Below are positions 29,027 to 39,429 of a stretch of 64,000 nt of DNA, one piece after another. Source of the stretch: Schlesneria paludicola DSM 18645 (GTDB lineage: Bacteria; Planctomycetota; Planctomycetia; Planctomycetales; Planctomycetaceae); NCBI GenBank assembly GCA_945869955.1, contig CAMBQP010000003.1, positions 1 through 64,000 of the forward strand, read 5' to 3'. Every line of letters begins with the position of its first letter. Position 1 is the first letter of the stretch. Both the position numbers and the translations under genes were made by a program. The notes under the pieces are model-generated. The model searched no databases. It saw only the letters and a program-made list of their open reading frames with translations, and had not been told where the DNA came from.

Positions 29027-30469
29027 TCAGGCGAGAATGGCATCGACGACGTGACCATGAACATCCGTGAGCCGAAAGTCCCGCCCCGAATACCGGTAAG
29101 TCAAACGTTCATGGTTCAATCCCATCAGGTGCAGGATTGTGGCATGGAGATCGTGAACATGGACACGATTTTCTACGGCACTCAATCCAAACGAATCGGT
29201 TGCACCGTAACTGAATCCTCGTTTCACACCCCCACCGGCCAACCAGTGCGTGAACCCGTAGTGATCGTGGTCGCGTCCTTTTGCCCCTTCAGATGTCGGT
29301 GCTCGTCCAAACTCGCCACCCCAAATAATCAAGGTTTCCTCGAACAATCCACGTTGTTTTAAATCGGTGATCAGTGCCGCGATCCCCTGATCACAGGCCT
29401 TAGCCAAACGCGCGTGACCCCCTTCAATATCGTCGTGTCCCGTATCCCAGGCGATATCGTAACCATCGATTGACAAGGAAACCTGGACCATCCGGACCCC
29501 CCGTTCAATCAAACGCCGGGCCAGCAGACAACCTTTGGCGTACTCGCTATCGCCGTACATTTCGAGCGTTTCCTTTGTTTCGCCTGTGATATCAAATGCC
29601 TCGGGGACCGAGCCCTGCATCCGAAAGGCCATCTCCATCGCGGCGAGCCGTGACTCCAGCGCGGGATCATGATGTTGCCGTTCGGAATGAATCCGATTTA
29701 ATCGACTCAACAAACCAAACTGCCGGTGCTGGTCTTCAGTGGAAACGAACCGGTTCTGCAAGTCTCGCATCACCGATTCTGGTTTCATTTCCGCAATGTT
29801 GGCATAAACTCCCGAGTAAGCCCCTGGCAGGAAACTGTTTCCCCAATTGGCCATTCCTCCTCGCGGCTGGGCTCGCGGTGAAAGTGCAACGAATCCGGGC
29901 AAATTTTGATTTTCGGTTCCTAATCCATAAGTCAGCCAAGCTCCCATGCTGGGGCGATTGGGCTGTAAATGGCCCACATTCATCATCATCATCGCACCCG
30001 CATGCTCGGGAATATCCGTGTGCATCGAGTGAATAAAACAGAGATCGTCGACATGTTGAGCGACCTTGGTAAACAGATCACTCACCCACTTGCCGGATTG
30101 TCCATACTGTTTGAAGGCAAATGGCGAGGGAAATAATCCGTTTTTTGTGTTGCGAAGCGACTTACGATCGACTTCGGAAGGACGCTGCCCAGCAAATTGT
30201 GCAATCTGCGGCTTGTAATCGAAGGTGTCGACCTGCGAAGGACCACCGGGCATGAACAATTGGATAATGTGTTTGGCTTTCGCAGGAAAATGTTGCGGCC
30301 TGGGGGCCAGTGGCGAAACCACCATCCCCGTCTGGTCCGCCGTCTCGTTTGCGCACAGCATTCCCTCGTCAGCCAGCAATCCGGCCAGACTCAAGGTCCC
30401 AAAGCCCGAACCGAGTCGGGATAACAGCTGCCGCCGGGTCACTACGGGATTCGGGTCGCGGTGAAACAT
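29027..30469 (-). CDS. DUF1501 domain-containing protein
   Basis: RRQLLSRLGSGFGTLSLAGLLA leader; IIQLFMPGGPSQVDTFDYKP, GGEFGRAPTSEGAKGRDHDHYGFTHWLAGGGVKRG. Confidence 0.93.
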   Translation of the reverse strand: MFHRDPNPVVTRRQLLSRLGSGFGTLSLAGLLADEGMLCANETADQTGMVVSPLAPRPQHFPAKAKHIIQLFMPGGPSQVDTFDYKPQIAQFAGQRPSEVDRKSLRNTKNGLFPSPFAFKQYGQSGKWVSDLFTKVAQHVDDLCFIHSMHTDIPEHAGAMMMMNVGHLQPNRPSMGAWLTYGLGTENQNLPGFVALSPRAQPRGGMANWGNSFLPGAYSGVYANIAEMKPESVMRDLQNRFVSTEDQHRQFGLLSRLNRIHSERQHHDPALESRLAAMEMAFRMQGSVPEAFDITGETKETLEMYGDSEYAKGCLLARRLIERGVRMVQVSLSIDGYDIAWDTGHDDIEGGHARLAKACDQGIAALITDLKQRGLFEETLIIWGGEFGRAPTSEGAKGRDHDHYGFTHWLAGGGVKRGFSYGATDSFGLSAVENRVHVHDLHATILHLMGLNHERLTYRYSGRDFRLTDVHGHVVDAILA

Positions 30470-30531
30470 GGTTTTTCCTTTGAATCAGTCAAACTGCCGA
30501 CGCTTTTGCTCATGATTTTCGGACTGGTATG

Positions 30532-32847
30532 TCATTCAACGTACATGACTTCACTGGCGCTCAGCAGTACCTGTGCGTACTGTTCCCAGAGGGAAAGGGG
30601 GCTGGTCGAGGCCGATTTGGATTGCAGGAAGTCGAGGCCGACTTCTTCTTCTTCCGTGGTCACCGGCCTGGCAAACAACAATTCGTATGCCAGGCGGATT
30701 CGCGCGGACTCTGTATTTGCCTCGCGGTGTAACCGCGTTGCGAGTCGTTTCGCTCGCTCAGCCATAAAAGGACTGTTCATCAGGAACAACGACTGCTGCG
30801 GAACAACACTCGACGTTCGCCCCTCACTTGTCGCGCGTGGCACGGGAAAATCAAACAGACGCAGAAAACCATCTGAAGAAAACCGATCGCCATTTCGGCT
30901 GACCGCAGCATATAAGGTACGGCGAGAACTGGCACCGATATCATCGATCGGTGGCCCACCGATGACCCCCTCTAACTCGCCGGTGAATGTCAGAATCGAA
31001 TCCCGCCACGATTCGACATCCAGCCGCCGGGGGTTCATGCGCCAGACCAGACGGTTGTCGCCATCCTTTTCCATCGCCTGCGGATTGGGGGAACTGGCCA
31101 TTTGATAAGCGGATGAAAGCAGAATGGTTCGATGCAGTTTTTTCAGTGACCAGCCGAAATCGGCCGCCTCTTTCCCCTGAAACCGGGATGCAAGCCAGTC
31201 CAGTAATTCCGGGTGGGTTGGTTTTTCTCCTAAGAGACCAAAATTACTGGGTGTACGAACCAGACCCAGCCCAAAATGCTGTTGCCAAACACGATTGACC
31301 ATCACGCGTGCGGTGAGGGGATTGGTGGCAGAGGTGAGTGCCTCGGCCAGATCCAGTCGCCCACTCCCCCGTTGAAACAGAGGTGTTTCCGCACCCCCGA
31401 GAATCCTCAGGAATCGCCGCGGGGCAGAGGGACCGGGTCTTCTCAGATTGCCACGAATCGCCAGTGTCATGTCTGCGTTCCCGATATCCGCAATGGCGTG
31501 AACGAGGTCATATTTGGGGGGGAGATTTTTTTTGAGTCGCTCCAGTTCGGGCTCGCCAGATTCCAGTTGGCTTTTTTCGTCGGGGGTTGGTTCCCGTTTT
31601 TCGTTGGCGATCCGGGCTTTGGTCTCAACGATTTGCTTTTCGAGATCGCGAATTGCTTTTTCTGCCAGATCCCAAGCCTCAATAGATTCCCGCTTTCCCT
31701 GGGGGACATCACGATTTTGGGTGTTATTAAAGATTCCTGCGAGCGAATAATAATCCAGCTGTGGAAAGGGGTCGAACCGATGGTCATGGCACCGACAGCA
31801 GGCAACCGTTAATCCCATCAATCCGCGCGTGACGGTGTCAACGCGATCATCCAGCGTTTCTGATCGCGCTTGCGCCGTGGCATCCGGATCGCCTCCGTCG
31901 GAAATATAGGTCGGGCCCAATGCCAAAAAGCCGGTTGCGACGGTCAGGTCAGGATTAATCAGATCCCCGGCAATTTGTCCCCTGACAAATTCGTCGAAAG
32001 GAAGATCCCGGTTGAGCGCCGAGACGACCCAATCACGGTAGCGCCAAGCGTTGGGCATGGCGGCGTTGTCAAGATCGCTATATCTGGCGACATCGAGCCA
32101 GTGTCGTCCCCATCGCTCGCCGTACTCGGGTGAACGGAGCAGTCGATCAACCAAGTCCGAGACAGCCTGCTTACGATTGTCGGCGAACGCGATTAAAAAA
32201 TGCTGAACTTCTGCGGTTGAGGGTGGAAGGCCGGTCAAATCGATCCTGATTCGCCGCAACAAAGCACGAGGTTGGGCTGGTGGATTGGGGTGCAGTCCGA
32301 CCGCTTCGATCTTCGCCAGTAGGAACCGATCAATCTCATTCTGCGGCCAGGTTGTGTCCTGAACTTTCGGCACTTCGGGTGACACGATCGGTCGCCAGGC
32401 CCAATGTTGTTGCTGAAGCTGAGGCCAATCGTAGGTTTTTTCGCTGAGGGCCGAATCGGGTTCCTGGGACTCTGGCCAGGGGGCTCCCCTTTGAATCCAT
32501 TGGATCAGTGTTTCAATCTGGTCTTCGCGCAGCTTGCCATTGGGGGGCATTTCAAGGGACTGCCAGCGAATCGCCTGAATCAAACGACTCTCATTCGGCT
32601 GGCCAACCACAACCGCTGCGCCCGACTCGCCCCCACGAATCGCCGCCATTCGCGAGTCGAGTCGCAACCCCCCTTTCACCGATTTCGCTTGCACGCTGTG
32701 GCAAGAAAAGCAGTGTTCATGGAGGAGCGGCCGGACTTTTGTTTCAAAAAATTCCAGATCTACCGGGGTGGGCTCTGCGGCATTGTGGAACGATGTCGCC
32801 AGCAATGTGATGATCATCGCCAAACAAGGAATCCAACACCTCATCAC
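30532..32847 (-). CDS. PSCyt1 + DUF1549 + DUF1553 protein (planctomycete-type cytochrome)
   Basis: FFETKVRPLLHEHCFSCHS..KGGLRLDSR, EIDRFLLAKIEAVGLHPNPPA, RIRIDLTGLPPS, LARVMVNRVWQQHFGLGLVRTPSNFG-type C-terminal region. Confidence 0.95.
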   Translation of the reverse strand: MMRCWIPCLAMIITLLATSFHNAAEPTPVDLEFFETKVRPLLHEHCFSCHSVQAKSVKGGLRLDSRMAAIRGGESGAAVVVGQPNESRLIQAIRWQSLEMPPNGKLREDQIETLIQWIQRGAPWPESQEPDSALSEKTYDWPQLQQQHWAWRPIVSPEVPKVQDTTWPQNEIDRFLLAKIEAVGLHPNPPAQPRALLRRIRIDLTGLPPSTAEVQHFLIAFADNRKQAVSDLVDRLLRSPEYGERWGRHWLDVARYSDLDNAAMPNAWRYRDWVVSALNRDLPFDEFVRGQIAGDLINPDLTVATGFLALGPTYISDGGDPDATAQARSETLDDRVDTVTRGLMGLTVACCRCHDHRFDPFPQLDYYSLAGIFNNTQNRDVPQGKRESIEAWDLAEKAIRDLEKQIVETKARIANEKREPTPDEKSQLESGEPELERLKKNLPPKYDLVHAIADIGNADMTLAIRGNLRRPGPSAPRRFLRILGGAETPLFQRGSGRLDLAEALTSATNPLTARVMVNRVWQQHFGLGLVRTPSNFGLLGEKPTHPELLDWLASRFQGKEAADFGWSLKKLHRTILLSSAYQMASSPNPQAMEKDGDNRLVWRMNPRRLDVESWRDSILTFTGELEGVIGGPPIDDIGASSRRTLYAAVSRNGDRFSSDGFLRLFDFPVPRATSEGRTSSVVPQQSLFLMNSPFMAERAKRLATRLHREANTESARIRLAYELLFARPVTTEEEEVGLDFLQSKSASTSPLSLWEQYAQVLLSASEVMYVE

Positions 32848-33190
32848 ACAACCCCAAAAACAAGATCAATCGGATCGTCTCTCAAGGTACAAGTTCTTAG
32901 ACTCTGACGAACCATTCCCATTTCTGCAATCCCGCGCAGATCAATTGCAATTCCCCTTTCGCCGCAGCAACTCCGTTTTCGACTTAGCCTGAGCGTCTCG
33001 TCGGAATTGGGGCGAGATTCTCCCCGGTAACGTTGGTCATTTTTGCCAAAAGGATGTTATAATCTGACTGCGGATCACGGGAGGGTCTATCGATTCGCTG
33101 TGTGGCTCACTTCAAGCCGACAAGAATTCAGTCCGCGAGAATCCAATTCGCAGAATTTGTCGCTCGACCAGTTCTGCGGGCAGAGGAGCG

Positions 33191-34354
33191 TTGTTCATGA
33201 GAATGCATGTCCAGAATCGGTGTTTTGCGGTCTGTTGTGTGAGTGCTTTTCTCGCGCTCGGACTTTCTCTTCGCGCCGCCTCGGTGGACGAAAATCTGCG
33301 TGCGATCAAGTCGGTCGGAGCGGAGGGTAAGGGACATGCGGCGGCGATCGTCGCAGTCAAAGAACTCGCAAATGCTCCTGTTGAATCGTTACCGTTGTTG
33401 CTGAAGAGTTTTGAGGGGGCCAGTCCGCTGGCGGTCAATTGGCTCCGTTCTACCGTCGATACCGTCGCCGATCGTGCTTTGAAAAAGACGGGGAAACTTC
33501 CTGCGGCGGCGCTGGAGTCCTTTGTCAAAGACACGGACCGTTCGCCTGAAGCCCGTCGTCTCGCCTACGAGTGGTTGATCAAAGTTGACGCCACGGCCAG
33601 CGATCGACTGATCCCAGGCATGCTCAATGATGCAAGCCCTGAGTTTCGCCGGGATGCGGTCGAGCGGCTGATGACCCAGGCAACAACAGCACATGATGCA
33701 AACGAGAAGGAAGCGGAAGCAAAACTTCTGCGTCAAGCCCTCAGTGGTGCGATTGATGATGATCAAGTCAAAGCGATCGTGAAACCGCTCCGCGAGCTCG
33801 GTGAAACGGTTGACCTGCAAAAGCACTTTGGATTCCTCACTGAATGGAATCTGATTGGCCCGTTCGACAACGTCGGGCTAAAAGGATTCGAAGTCGCTTA
33901 CCCGCCCGAGAAGGAAGTGAACCTGAAGGGGAAGTATGCAGGCAAGTCTGGCGAGATCGAGTGGAAGCCGTTTGCCACCGAGGACGAGTATGGTACGTTT
34001 GATATCGCGAAAAAAACCGAGCCTTTCAAAGGGGCAGTCACCTATGCAACAACCACATTTGTCTCGGATCAAGCCCGCGATCTGGAAATCCGGCTGGGGA
34101 CCCCCAATGCCTGGAAGCTCTGGGTGAATGGAGTTCAAATCTTCGCACGAGACGAATACCACCGTGGAACATTCCTTGATCAGTATAAAGTCACCGCCAA
34201 ATTCAAGCCCGGTCCTAACGTGATTCTGCTCAAGGTGTGCCAGAATGAGCAGAAAGAAGAGTGGGCCCAGGCTTGGAGCTTTCAATTACGCGTTTGTGAC
34301 CGGTCTGGAGTCGCCATCCCCACGTCAACGGCGGCAACAACATCGGCCAAATAA
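33191..34354 (+). CDS. secreted hypothetical protein with galactose-binding-like C-terminal half
   Basis: signal peptide; WNLIGPFDN...TTFVSDQARDLEIRLGTPNAWKLWVNGVQIFARDEYHRGTFLDQYKVTAKFKPGPNVILLKVCQNE. Confidence 0.7.
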   Translation: MFMRMHVQNRCFAVCCVSAFLALGLSLRAASVDENLRAIKSVGAEGKGHAAAIVAVKELANAPVESLPLLLKSFEGASPLAVNWLRSTVDTVADRALKKTGKLPAAALESFVKDTDRSPEARRLAYEWLIKVDATASDRLIPGMLNDASPEFRRDAVERLMTQATTAHDANEKEAEAKLLRQALSGAIDDDQVKAIVKPLRELGETVDLQKHFGFLTEWNLIGPFDNVGLKGFEVAYPPEKEVNLKGKYAGKSGEIEWKPFATEDEYGTFDIAKKTEPFKGAVTYATTTFVSDQARDLEIRLGTPNAWKLWVNGVQIFARDEYHRGTFLDQYKVTAKFKPGPNVILLKVCQNEQKEEWAQAWSFQLRVCDRSGVAIPTSTAATTSAK

Positions 34355-34552
34355 TGCGTGACGCTGCTGCAGCCTGAATCCAAACCATTTATTTCCGGTC
34401 TGGCGAGTAAGACGATCGCCCCTCCATCGCCGATTGGCGTGCGTTGGAGGGGGTTAGAATGGACATATTTTGCTGGCGGAATTTGCCAGATTCGCGCCGC
34501 AAAAAAAGCTTTGTGGAATCCATGCGGGATCCTTTGCGGACCTTGTTTCCGC

Positions 34553-35626
34553 TTATGCAGGAATGGGCGAGGCGATTCCTGCGTGTTTGGCGGCTTGCCC
34601 CAGCTTTTCCAGGACATCTGCAGGCAACAGGATACCAGCGGTTTGAGAATGGCGATGAAGCTCCCATTCGCGTTCACCCGGTAGCAGCACACGTTTGATT
34701 CCTGGTGCCGTTTTGGTAGCGTGAATTTCGTCGATCAGGCGCTGCAGGCGTTTTTCAAATTGCTCGGGCGGTCCCATGGCAGAAATATCGATCGCGATGA
34801 ATGCGGCATTGTGGAACGAGGGCTTCGAGGCGTCGTCAAAAATCCAGCTGCCAACCTGCCAGGTCATATTTCCACCGGGAAGGATCGCTGAAAGAATCTC
34901 GCACCACAGTCCAAAGCCATATCCTTTGTGTCCCGCCATCGGTGCCAGTGCGGCTCGATCCGGGTAAAGGGTTCCATCTGATGTCGGTTGACCTTGCGAG
35001 TCAATCAGCCACGACGAAGGGATTGGCTCGCCCCGCGAAAGTGCGGCATAAATCTTACCACCCGCGACAGCGGCGGTTGCCATATCCAGCACGATCGGAT
35101 CACGATTACCAACAGGAATTCCATAGGCAATGGGGTTGCTACCGAGAACCGCTCCGCTGGATCCAGGCGCCGCAACACTGGGAATATCGTTCCCGGTCAC
35201 CATACCGATGAAACCGGCCCGCGCTGCCGTGGCTGCATAATAGCCCGCAGCACCAATATGCCCGGTATTTCGCAAACCGACATAAGCGATTCCCACATTC
35301 CTCGCTTTGGCCATCGCGGTTTGCATCGCGAAGTGACTTCCGACTTGCCCTAGTGCCGATTCCCCGTCAATCAACGCCCACCCAAGTCCCTCACGTTCGA
35401 TTCGTGGAACTGCGGCCGCACGATAACCGCCCCCTTTGAGTTTATTCAGGTATCCTGCCAAGAGTTTTGTTCCATGCGTAAAGACTCCCATCGCATCGGT
35501 GGTCACCAGTGCATCGGCGGTCGTTTCCGCATCGACAGGCGACATTCCAACTCGCGTCAGCGCTTCGATACAGAACGCCTTCAAGGCCGTGAGGGAAATC
35601 GGTTTTGCAGTCTGATCATGGCTCAT
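34553..35626 (-). CDS. Ldh family oxidoreductase (malate/L-lactate dehydrogenase type)
   Basis: TTDAMGVFTHGTKLLAGYLNKLKGGG, GSNPIAYGIPVG, VLDMATAAVAGGKI, MAGHKGYGFGLWCEILSAILPGG. Confidence 0.92.
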   Translation of the reverse strand: MSHDQTAKPISLTALKAFCIEALTRVGMSPVDAETTADALVTTDAMGVFTHGTKLLAGYLNKLKGGGYRAAAVPRIEREGLGWALIDGESALGQVGSHFAMQTAMAKARNVGIAYVGLRNTGHIGAAGYYAATAARAGFIGMVTGNDIPSVAAPGSSGAVLGSNPIAYGIPVGNRDPIVLDMATAAVAGGKIYAALSRGEPIPSSWLIDSQGQPTSDGTLYPDRAALAPMAGHKGYGFGLWCEILSAILPGGNMTWQVGSWIFDDASKPSFHNAAFIAIDISAMGPPEQFEKRLQRLIDEIHATKTAPGIKRVLLPGEREWELHRHSQTAGILLPADVLEKLGQAAKHAGIASPIPA

Positions 35627-36570
35627 CAGGATTTTTGCTTTCGGTAAAATTCAACGGTTTTGCGGATCCCTTGCTCCAGCGTGACAGGAGACCAGTCAGG
35701 AAAGAGTGTCGAGATAAAGTTCGGTTTGGGGGGAATATTCGACGGGATTTCCGGGCCATTGATCGTAATCTGCGACCCCGATCCAGGTACGACCTGATCA
35801 ATCACCTCGACCACTTCTTCGGTTGACGCCAGATGACTGGGGAGGTCAACCACGGCCCAGCCTGCCGGGGTCTCCAAGGCGGAGCGGACAAATGCGAGTG
35901 CGACATCTTCAACGTAGTCATAGCCGACTCGCCCCCGGTAGTTGATAACATAGGGTTCTCCGCAGGCGGCAGCCCGAGCCGCTTGGGAAGGCCCTGCGGT
36001 CAACCCGACCGTTCTTTCAGGTCCATACGCGACGTGGGGCCTGATTCCAACCGATGCGATGCGAAAATGCCGCCAGTATTGCTCGGCCATCAAATCAAAA
36101 GACATTTTAAACGCACCGTAGAACGACGGTGGGCGGTTTTCAGCGGACTTCAAGCCGAGTGCTTGATCATCGATCTCCGGACCGTAAACCGCATAGGAGC
36201 TGGCGTACGAAATACCACGAATTCGCCCTGCATGAATGCGTGCGAGTTCCATGAGCGCCATACTTCCCAGGATATTGACTTCCGCTCCTTTGAAGGGATC
36301 CTGTTGGCAATCAGGGGTCAAAAGTGCGGCGAGATGAATGATGTGCGAAATCGGAAAATCGTCCATGATTTTTGCCAGCAACGGTCGATCCAGCAAGCTT
36401 CCGGAAACAAACTCGATTCGATCCGCCGCGGGGCCAAGAATCTTTTGCCATCGGGGGGTATTTTTCTGCAGGTCGAGTACGACAGGTGTCGCACCCCGTG
36501 ATAATAATTCCCGTAGCACCCAAGTTCCGATAAACCCGCCGCCACCGGTCACCAAAACAGAAACACTCAT
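35626..36570 (-). CDS. NAD-dependent epimerase/dehydratase
   Basis: SVLVTGGGGFIGTWVLRELLSRG, IIHLAALLTPDCQQDP, YGAFKMSFD; 4-bp overlap (bases 35624-35628) with the Ldh gene; start 36570 or 36582. Confidence 0.9.
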   Translation of the reverse strand: MSVSVLVTGGGGFIGTWVLRELLSRGATPVVLDLQKNTPRWQKILGPAADRIEFVSGSLLDRPLLAKIMDDFPISHIIHLAALLTPDCQQDPFKGAEVNILGSMALMELARIHAGRIRGISYASSYAVYGPEIDDQALGLKSAENRPPSFYGAFKMSFDLMAEQYWRHFRIASVGIRPHVAYGPERTVGLTAGPSQAARAAACGEPYVINYRGRVGYDYVEDVALAFVRSALETPAGWAVVDLPSHLASTEEVVEVIDQVVPGSGSQITINGPEIPSNIPPKPNFISTLFPDWSPVTLEQGIRKTVEFYRKQKS

Positions 36571-36912
36571 TCTGAGCCCCATACAAACGATCTACCAGAT
36601 GTTCTGGCGACCGCCGTGAAGCGCCGCCGAACCTTGTCCGGTATCTTGGAATTTTTCACGCAAGAACACCACCCGTGAGATTTGAAGATTTGGCAAGAGG
36701 GTATCATGGAGAATCTCAATTTGCCACAAATGAAACTCACTATGTGGCAAACAGCGCGGCAACAAGTGGTCGCGCAATGTGCGGACTCACCTGATTTTCC
36801 CGACCAAACACCCTGATAGCTTGGCGTTTGTTGTCACTTCCTGACTATACTGCGTGCTTCCCGGTTCCGGGAAACGACGCTTTGCTACAACCGCCTCCGT
36901 TTTGAAGGCTTT

Positions 36913-37977
36913 ATGGATACTCACGCAGAAGATCTGTCATACATTGTGCGTTACGGGGTCACGCGCATCCTCGGCGAATTTACCGCTCGTGGATTCGGTG
37001 CACTCCCCCGTGGCTCTTATGTGATTGTTCGCAGTGAACGCGGGCATGAATGGGGGACCGTCCTCAGCACGGCAACCGAACAGACGCGAACCTATCTCGG
37101 TACGACGGAATCCCACGGACGGATTATCCGGATTGCGACACCGGAAGATGAGGTCGAACGGGACCGTGCCCTGCTGTTTGAGAAGCAGGCATTCGCGGGT
37201 TGCCTCGACTTGATTCGCGAACGCAACATGCAAATGCAACTGATCGATGCCGAACAGGTGATCGGTGGCGAACGGCTGATTTTTTATTATGTTTCCGAGC
37301 AAAGAGTCGATTTTCGGGACTTGGTCAAAGGGTTGGCGAAACTGTTTCACGTCCGGATTGAGATGCGTCAAATTGGGATTCGGGACGAAGCCAAACTGCT
37401 AGCAGACTATGGCGACTGTGGTCAACCGGTCTGCTGCAGCACCTTTTTGCGAGAAATGCCCCCGGTCTCGATGAAAATGGCCAAGATGCAGAAGGCGACA
37501 CTGGACCCGTCGAAAATCTCGGGTCGCTGCGGTCGGTTAAAATGCTGCCTCCGCTACGAATATGACACCTACGAAGAACACCGCAAGGAAATGCCCCCGA
37601 TTGGGGCGACGGTGGTGACCAAACAGGGGACGGGGCGGGTGATCGGCCAGGAATTGCTGGCGCAAAAATTGGTGATCCAATACGAAGGCCAGCGTCAGGT
37701 GATGACCGATGCAAAAGATGTCTTGACCGTGGTCAATACAAAACCATCCAAGTCGAGCGAGCTGACACAAGAAAATCCGGCGGACGAGGGACTTCCTCAA
37801 GAAGGGGCGATTCAAGCGAATTCGTCCCCAGGCAGCCCGCTACGAGATCCCAAACCCCGGCACGATTCGCGCCCCAATCCCCGGCCGCGAAACCCGAATG
37901 GATCGGATCCCACGCGCGATCGTTCAGAACCTCCTCGCGAAAATGGCGACGAGAGATCGGGGACCAATCCTGCATGA
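36913..37977 (+). CDS. PSP1 domain protein (RicT-like) with disordered basic C-tail
   Basis: YIVRYGVTRILGEF, ERDRALLFEKQAF, LIFYYVSEQRVDFRDLVKGLAKLFHVRIEMRQIGIRDEAKLLADYGDCGQPVCC, SGRCGRLKCCLRYEYDTYEE. Confidence 0.93.
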   Translation: MDTHAEDLSYIVRYGVTRILGEFTARGFGALPRGSYVIVRSERGHEWGTVLSTATEQTRTYLGTTESHGRIIRIATPEDEVERDRALLFEKQAFAGCLDLIRERNMQMQLIDAEQVIGGERLIFYYVSEQRVDFRDLVKGLAKLFHVRIEMRQIGIRDEAKLLADYGDCGQPVCCSTFLREMPPVSMKMAKMQKATLDPSKISGRCGRLKCCLRYEYDTYEEHRKEMPPIGATVVTKQGTGRVIGQELLAQKLVIQYEGQRQVMTDAKDVLTVVNTKPSKSSELTQENPADEGLPQEGAIQANSSPGSPLRDPKPRHDSRPNPRPRNPNGSDPTRDRSEPPRENGDERSGTNPA

Positions 37978-38013
37978 TCTCTGACAGGACGGCCAGGAAA
38001 CACAGGGTCAACC

Positions 38014-38433
38014 ATGAAGACTTCACCTGAAATCCACGCAGATCTGGGACCAACATCCCGGCTGACACGCTGCGCGATGCTGGTTCTGTGTGTTTATTGG
38101 ATCGCCCTGTTTTATGGGACTCATTCCAAGGTCCCCCCTGGAATGCTCCCGGAAAATTCCGATAAGGTCGTTCATTTTTTTGCTTACGCGGGCTTGGGGA
38201 TGCTTTGGGCGATTTTGCGGGCGACTCAGGGTGCAATCACCTGGGGCAATCTTTCTTGGATGTGGCTGATGCTGGCCGCATATGGGGTGTTTGACGAGCT
38301 AACTCAATTGCTTGTTAATCGCAACGCCGATTTGAAGGACTTGCTTTTCGATGTCAGCGGAGCCGCAACAGGTCTAATCATCGTCGCGTTCGCTGTCTGG
38401 GGATTCCAGTCCAAGATTTGGAAAAGATTCTGA
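38014..38433 (+). CDS. VanZ family protein
   Basis: HSKVPPGMLPENSDKVVHFFAYAGLGMLWAI; DELTQLLVNRNADLKDLLFDVSGAATGLII. Confidence 0.85.
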   Translation: MKTSPEIHADLGPTSRLTRCAMLVLCVYWIALFYGTHSKVPPGMLPENSDKVVHFFAYAGLGMLWAILRATQGAITWGNLSWMWLMLAAYGVFDELTQLLVNRNADLKDLLFDVSGAATGLIIVAFAVWGFQSKIWKRF

Positions 38434-38529
38434 TGCCCGGTACTCCACGAAACAAAGTCGGTGAGTTATCCTCATCCTCGATTCGTTCTGTTGAGTCAGC
38501 AATGTTCCATAAGCAAAAGGCAAGCCTGA

Positions 38530-39312
38530 ATGTCTGATGAGCCTCTGATTGCGGTGTTTGTGGACTTTGAGAATCTCGCCATTGGCGTTCGCCACATGAA
38601 AGCGGGCGCCTTCCAGATTCAGCTGATCCTGAAGCGACTCTTGGAGAAAGGGCGCATTGTCCACAAACGCGCCTATTGTGACTGGAGCAATTATCGCGAC
38701 GCGGTTCGGGAGTTTCACGCGCAGGGGATCGAGCTGATTGATATTCCGCAGAGCAAAATGAGTGGTAAGAACAGTGCGGACATTCGTATGGTCGTCGACG
38801 CGATTGATCTTTGCTATGCCAAGCAGCACATTGATGTTTTTGCACTCATTTCCGGTGACAGCGATTTTTCGCCACTGGTTTCCAAGTTGAAGGAAAACAA
38901 CAAGCGCGTGATTGGCTGTGGCGTAAAAAGTTCCACCTCGGATCTGTTAATTGCCAATTGTGACGAGTTCATCTACTACGATGACTTGATTCGCATGGCT
39001 CAAAAGCCGGTCATCCCAGCCAAGCCGGGAACCGTCAAACGCGAAGACAAAAAACAGGAAGCCTACGATCGCTTGCTCGAAGTCTTGAACTCGCTGGAAC
39101 TCGACTACGACCCGCCGATCTGGGGTTCAATGCTGAAACAGGCAATTAAACGGGTTCATCCCGGTTTCAATGAAGGGTATTATGGCTATGGCAGCTTTAC
39201 AGACCTGTTGCATGACATTGAAGACGCAGGTCTGATTGAACTCGATTTTGATGAGAAACGTGGGAATTACCAGATTAGCACCAAAAAGGTCGTTAAGAAA
39301 AAGTTGAACTGA
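38530..39312 (+). CDS. NYN domain (LabA/DUF88-like) protein with OST-HTH/LOTUS-like C-terminus
   Basis: [70 protein letters not shown]-terminal [34 protein letters not shown]. Confidence 0.9.
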   Translation: MSDEPLIAVFVDFENLAIGVRHMKAGAFQIQLILKRLLEKGRIVHKRAYCDWSNYRDAVREFHAQGIELIDIPQSKMSGKNSADIRMVVDAIDLCYAKQHIDVFALISGDSDFSPLVSKLKENNKRVIGCGVKSSTSDLLIANCDEFIYYDDLIRMAQKPVIPAKPGTVKREDKKQEAYDRLLEVLNSLELDYDPPIWGSMLKQAIKRVHPGFNEGYYGYGSFTDLLHDIEDAGLIELDFDEKRGNYQISTKKVVKKKLN

Positions 39313-39429
39313 CCCGAAATGGATAATCGATTCCGACAGGTGAGATTCCGACCGGTGAATCGTCGAGAGTTCCCGGTTTGTTCCGTCCCTGAACCTCTTT
39401 CGGTCCCTCCCGCCGAGAAAGCAGAACCC

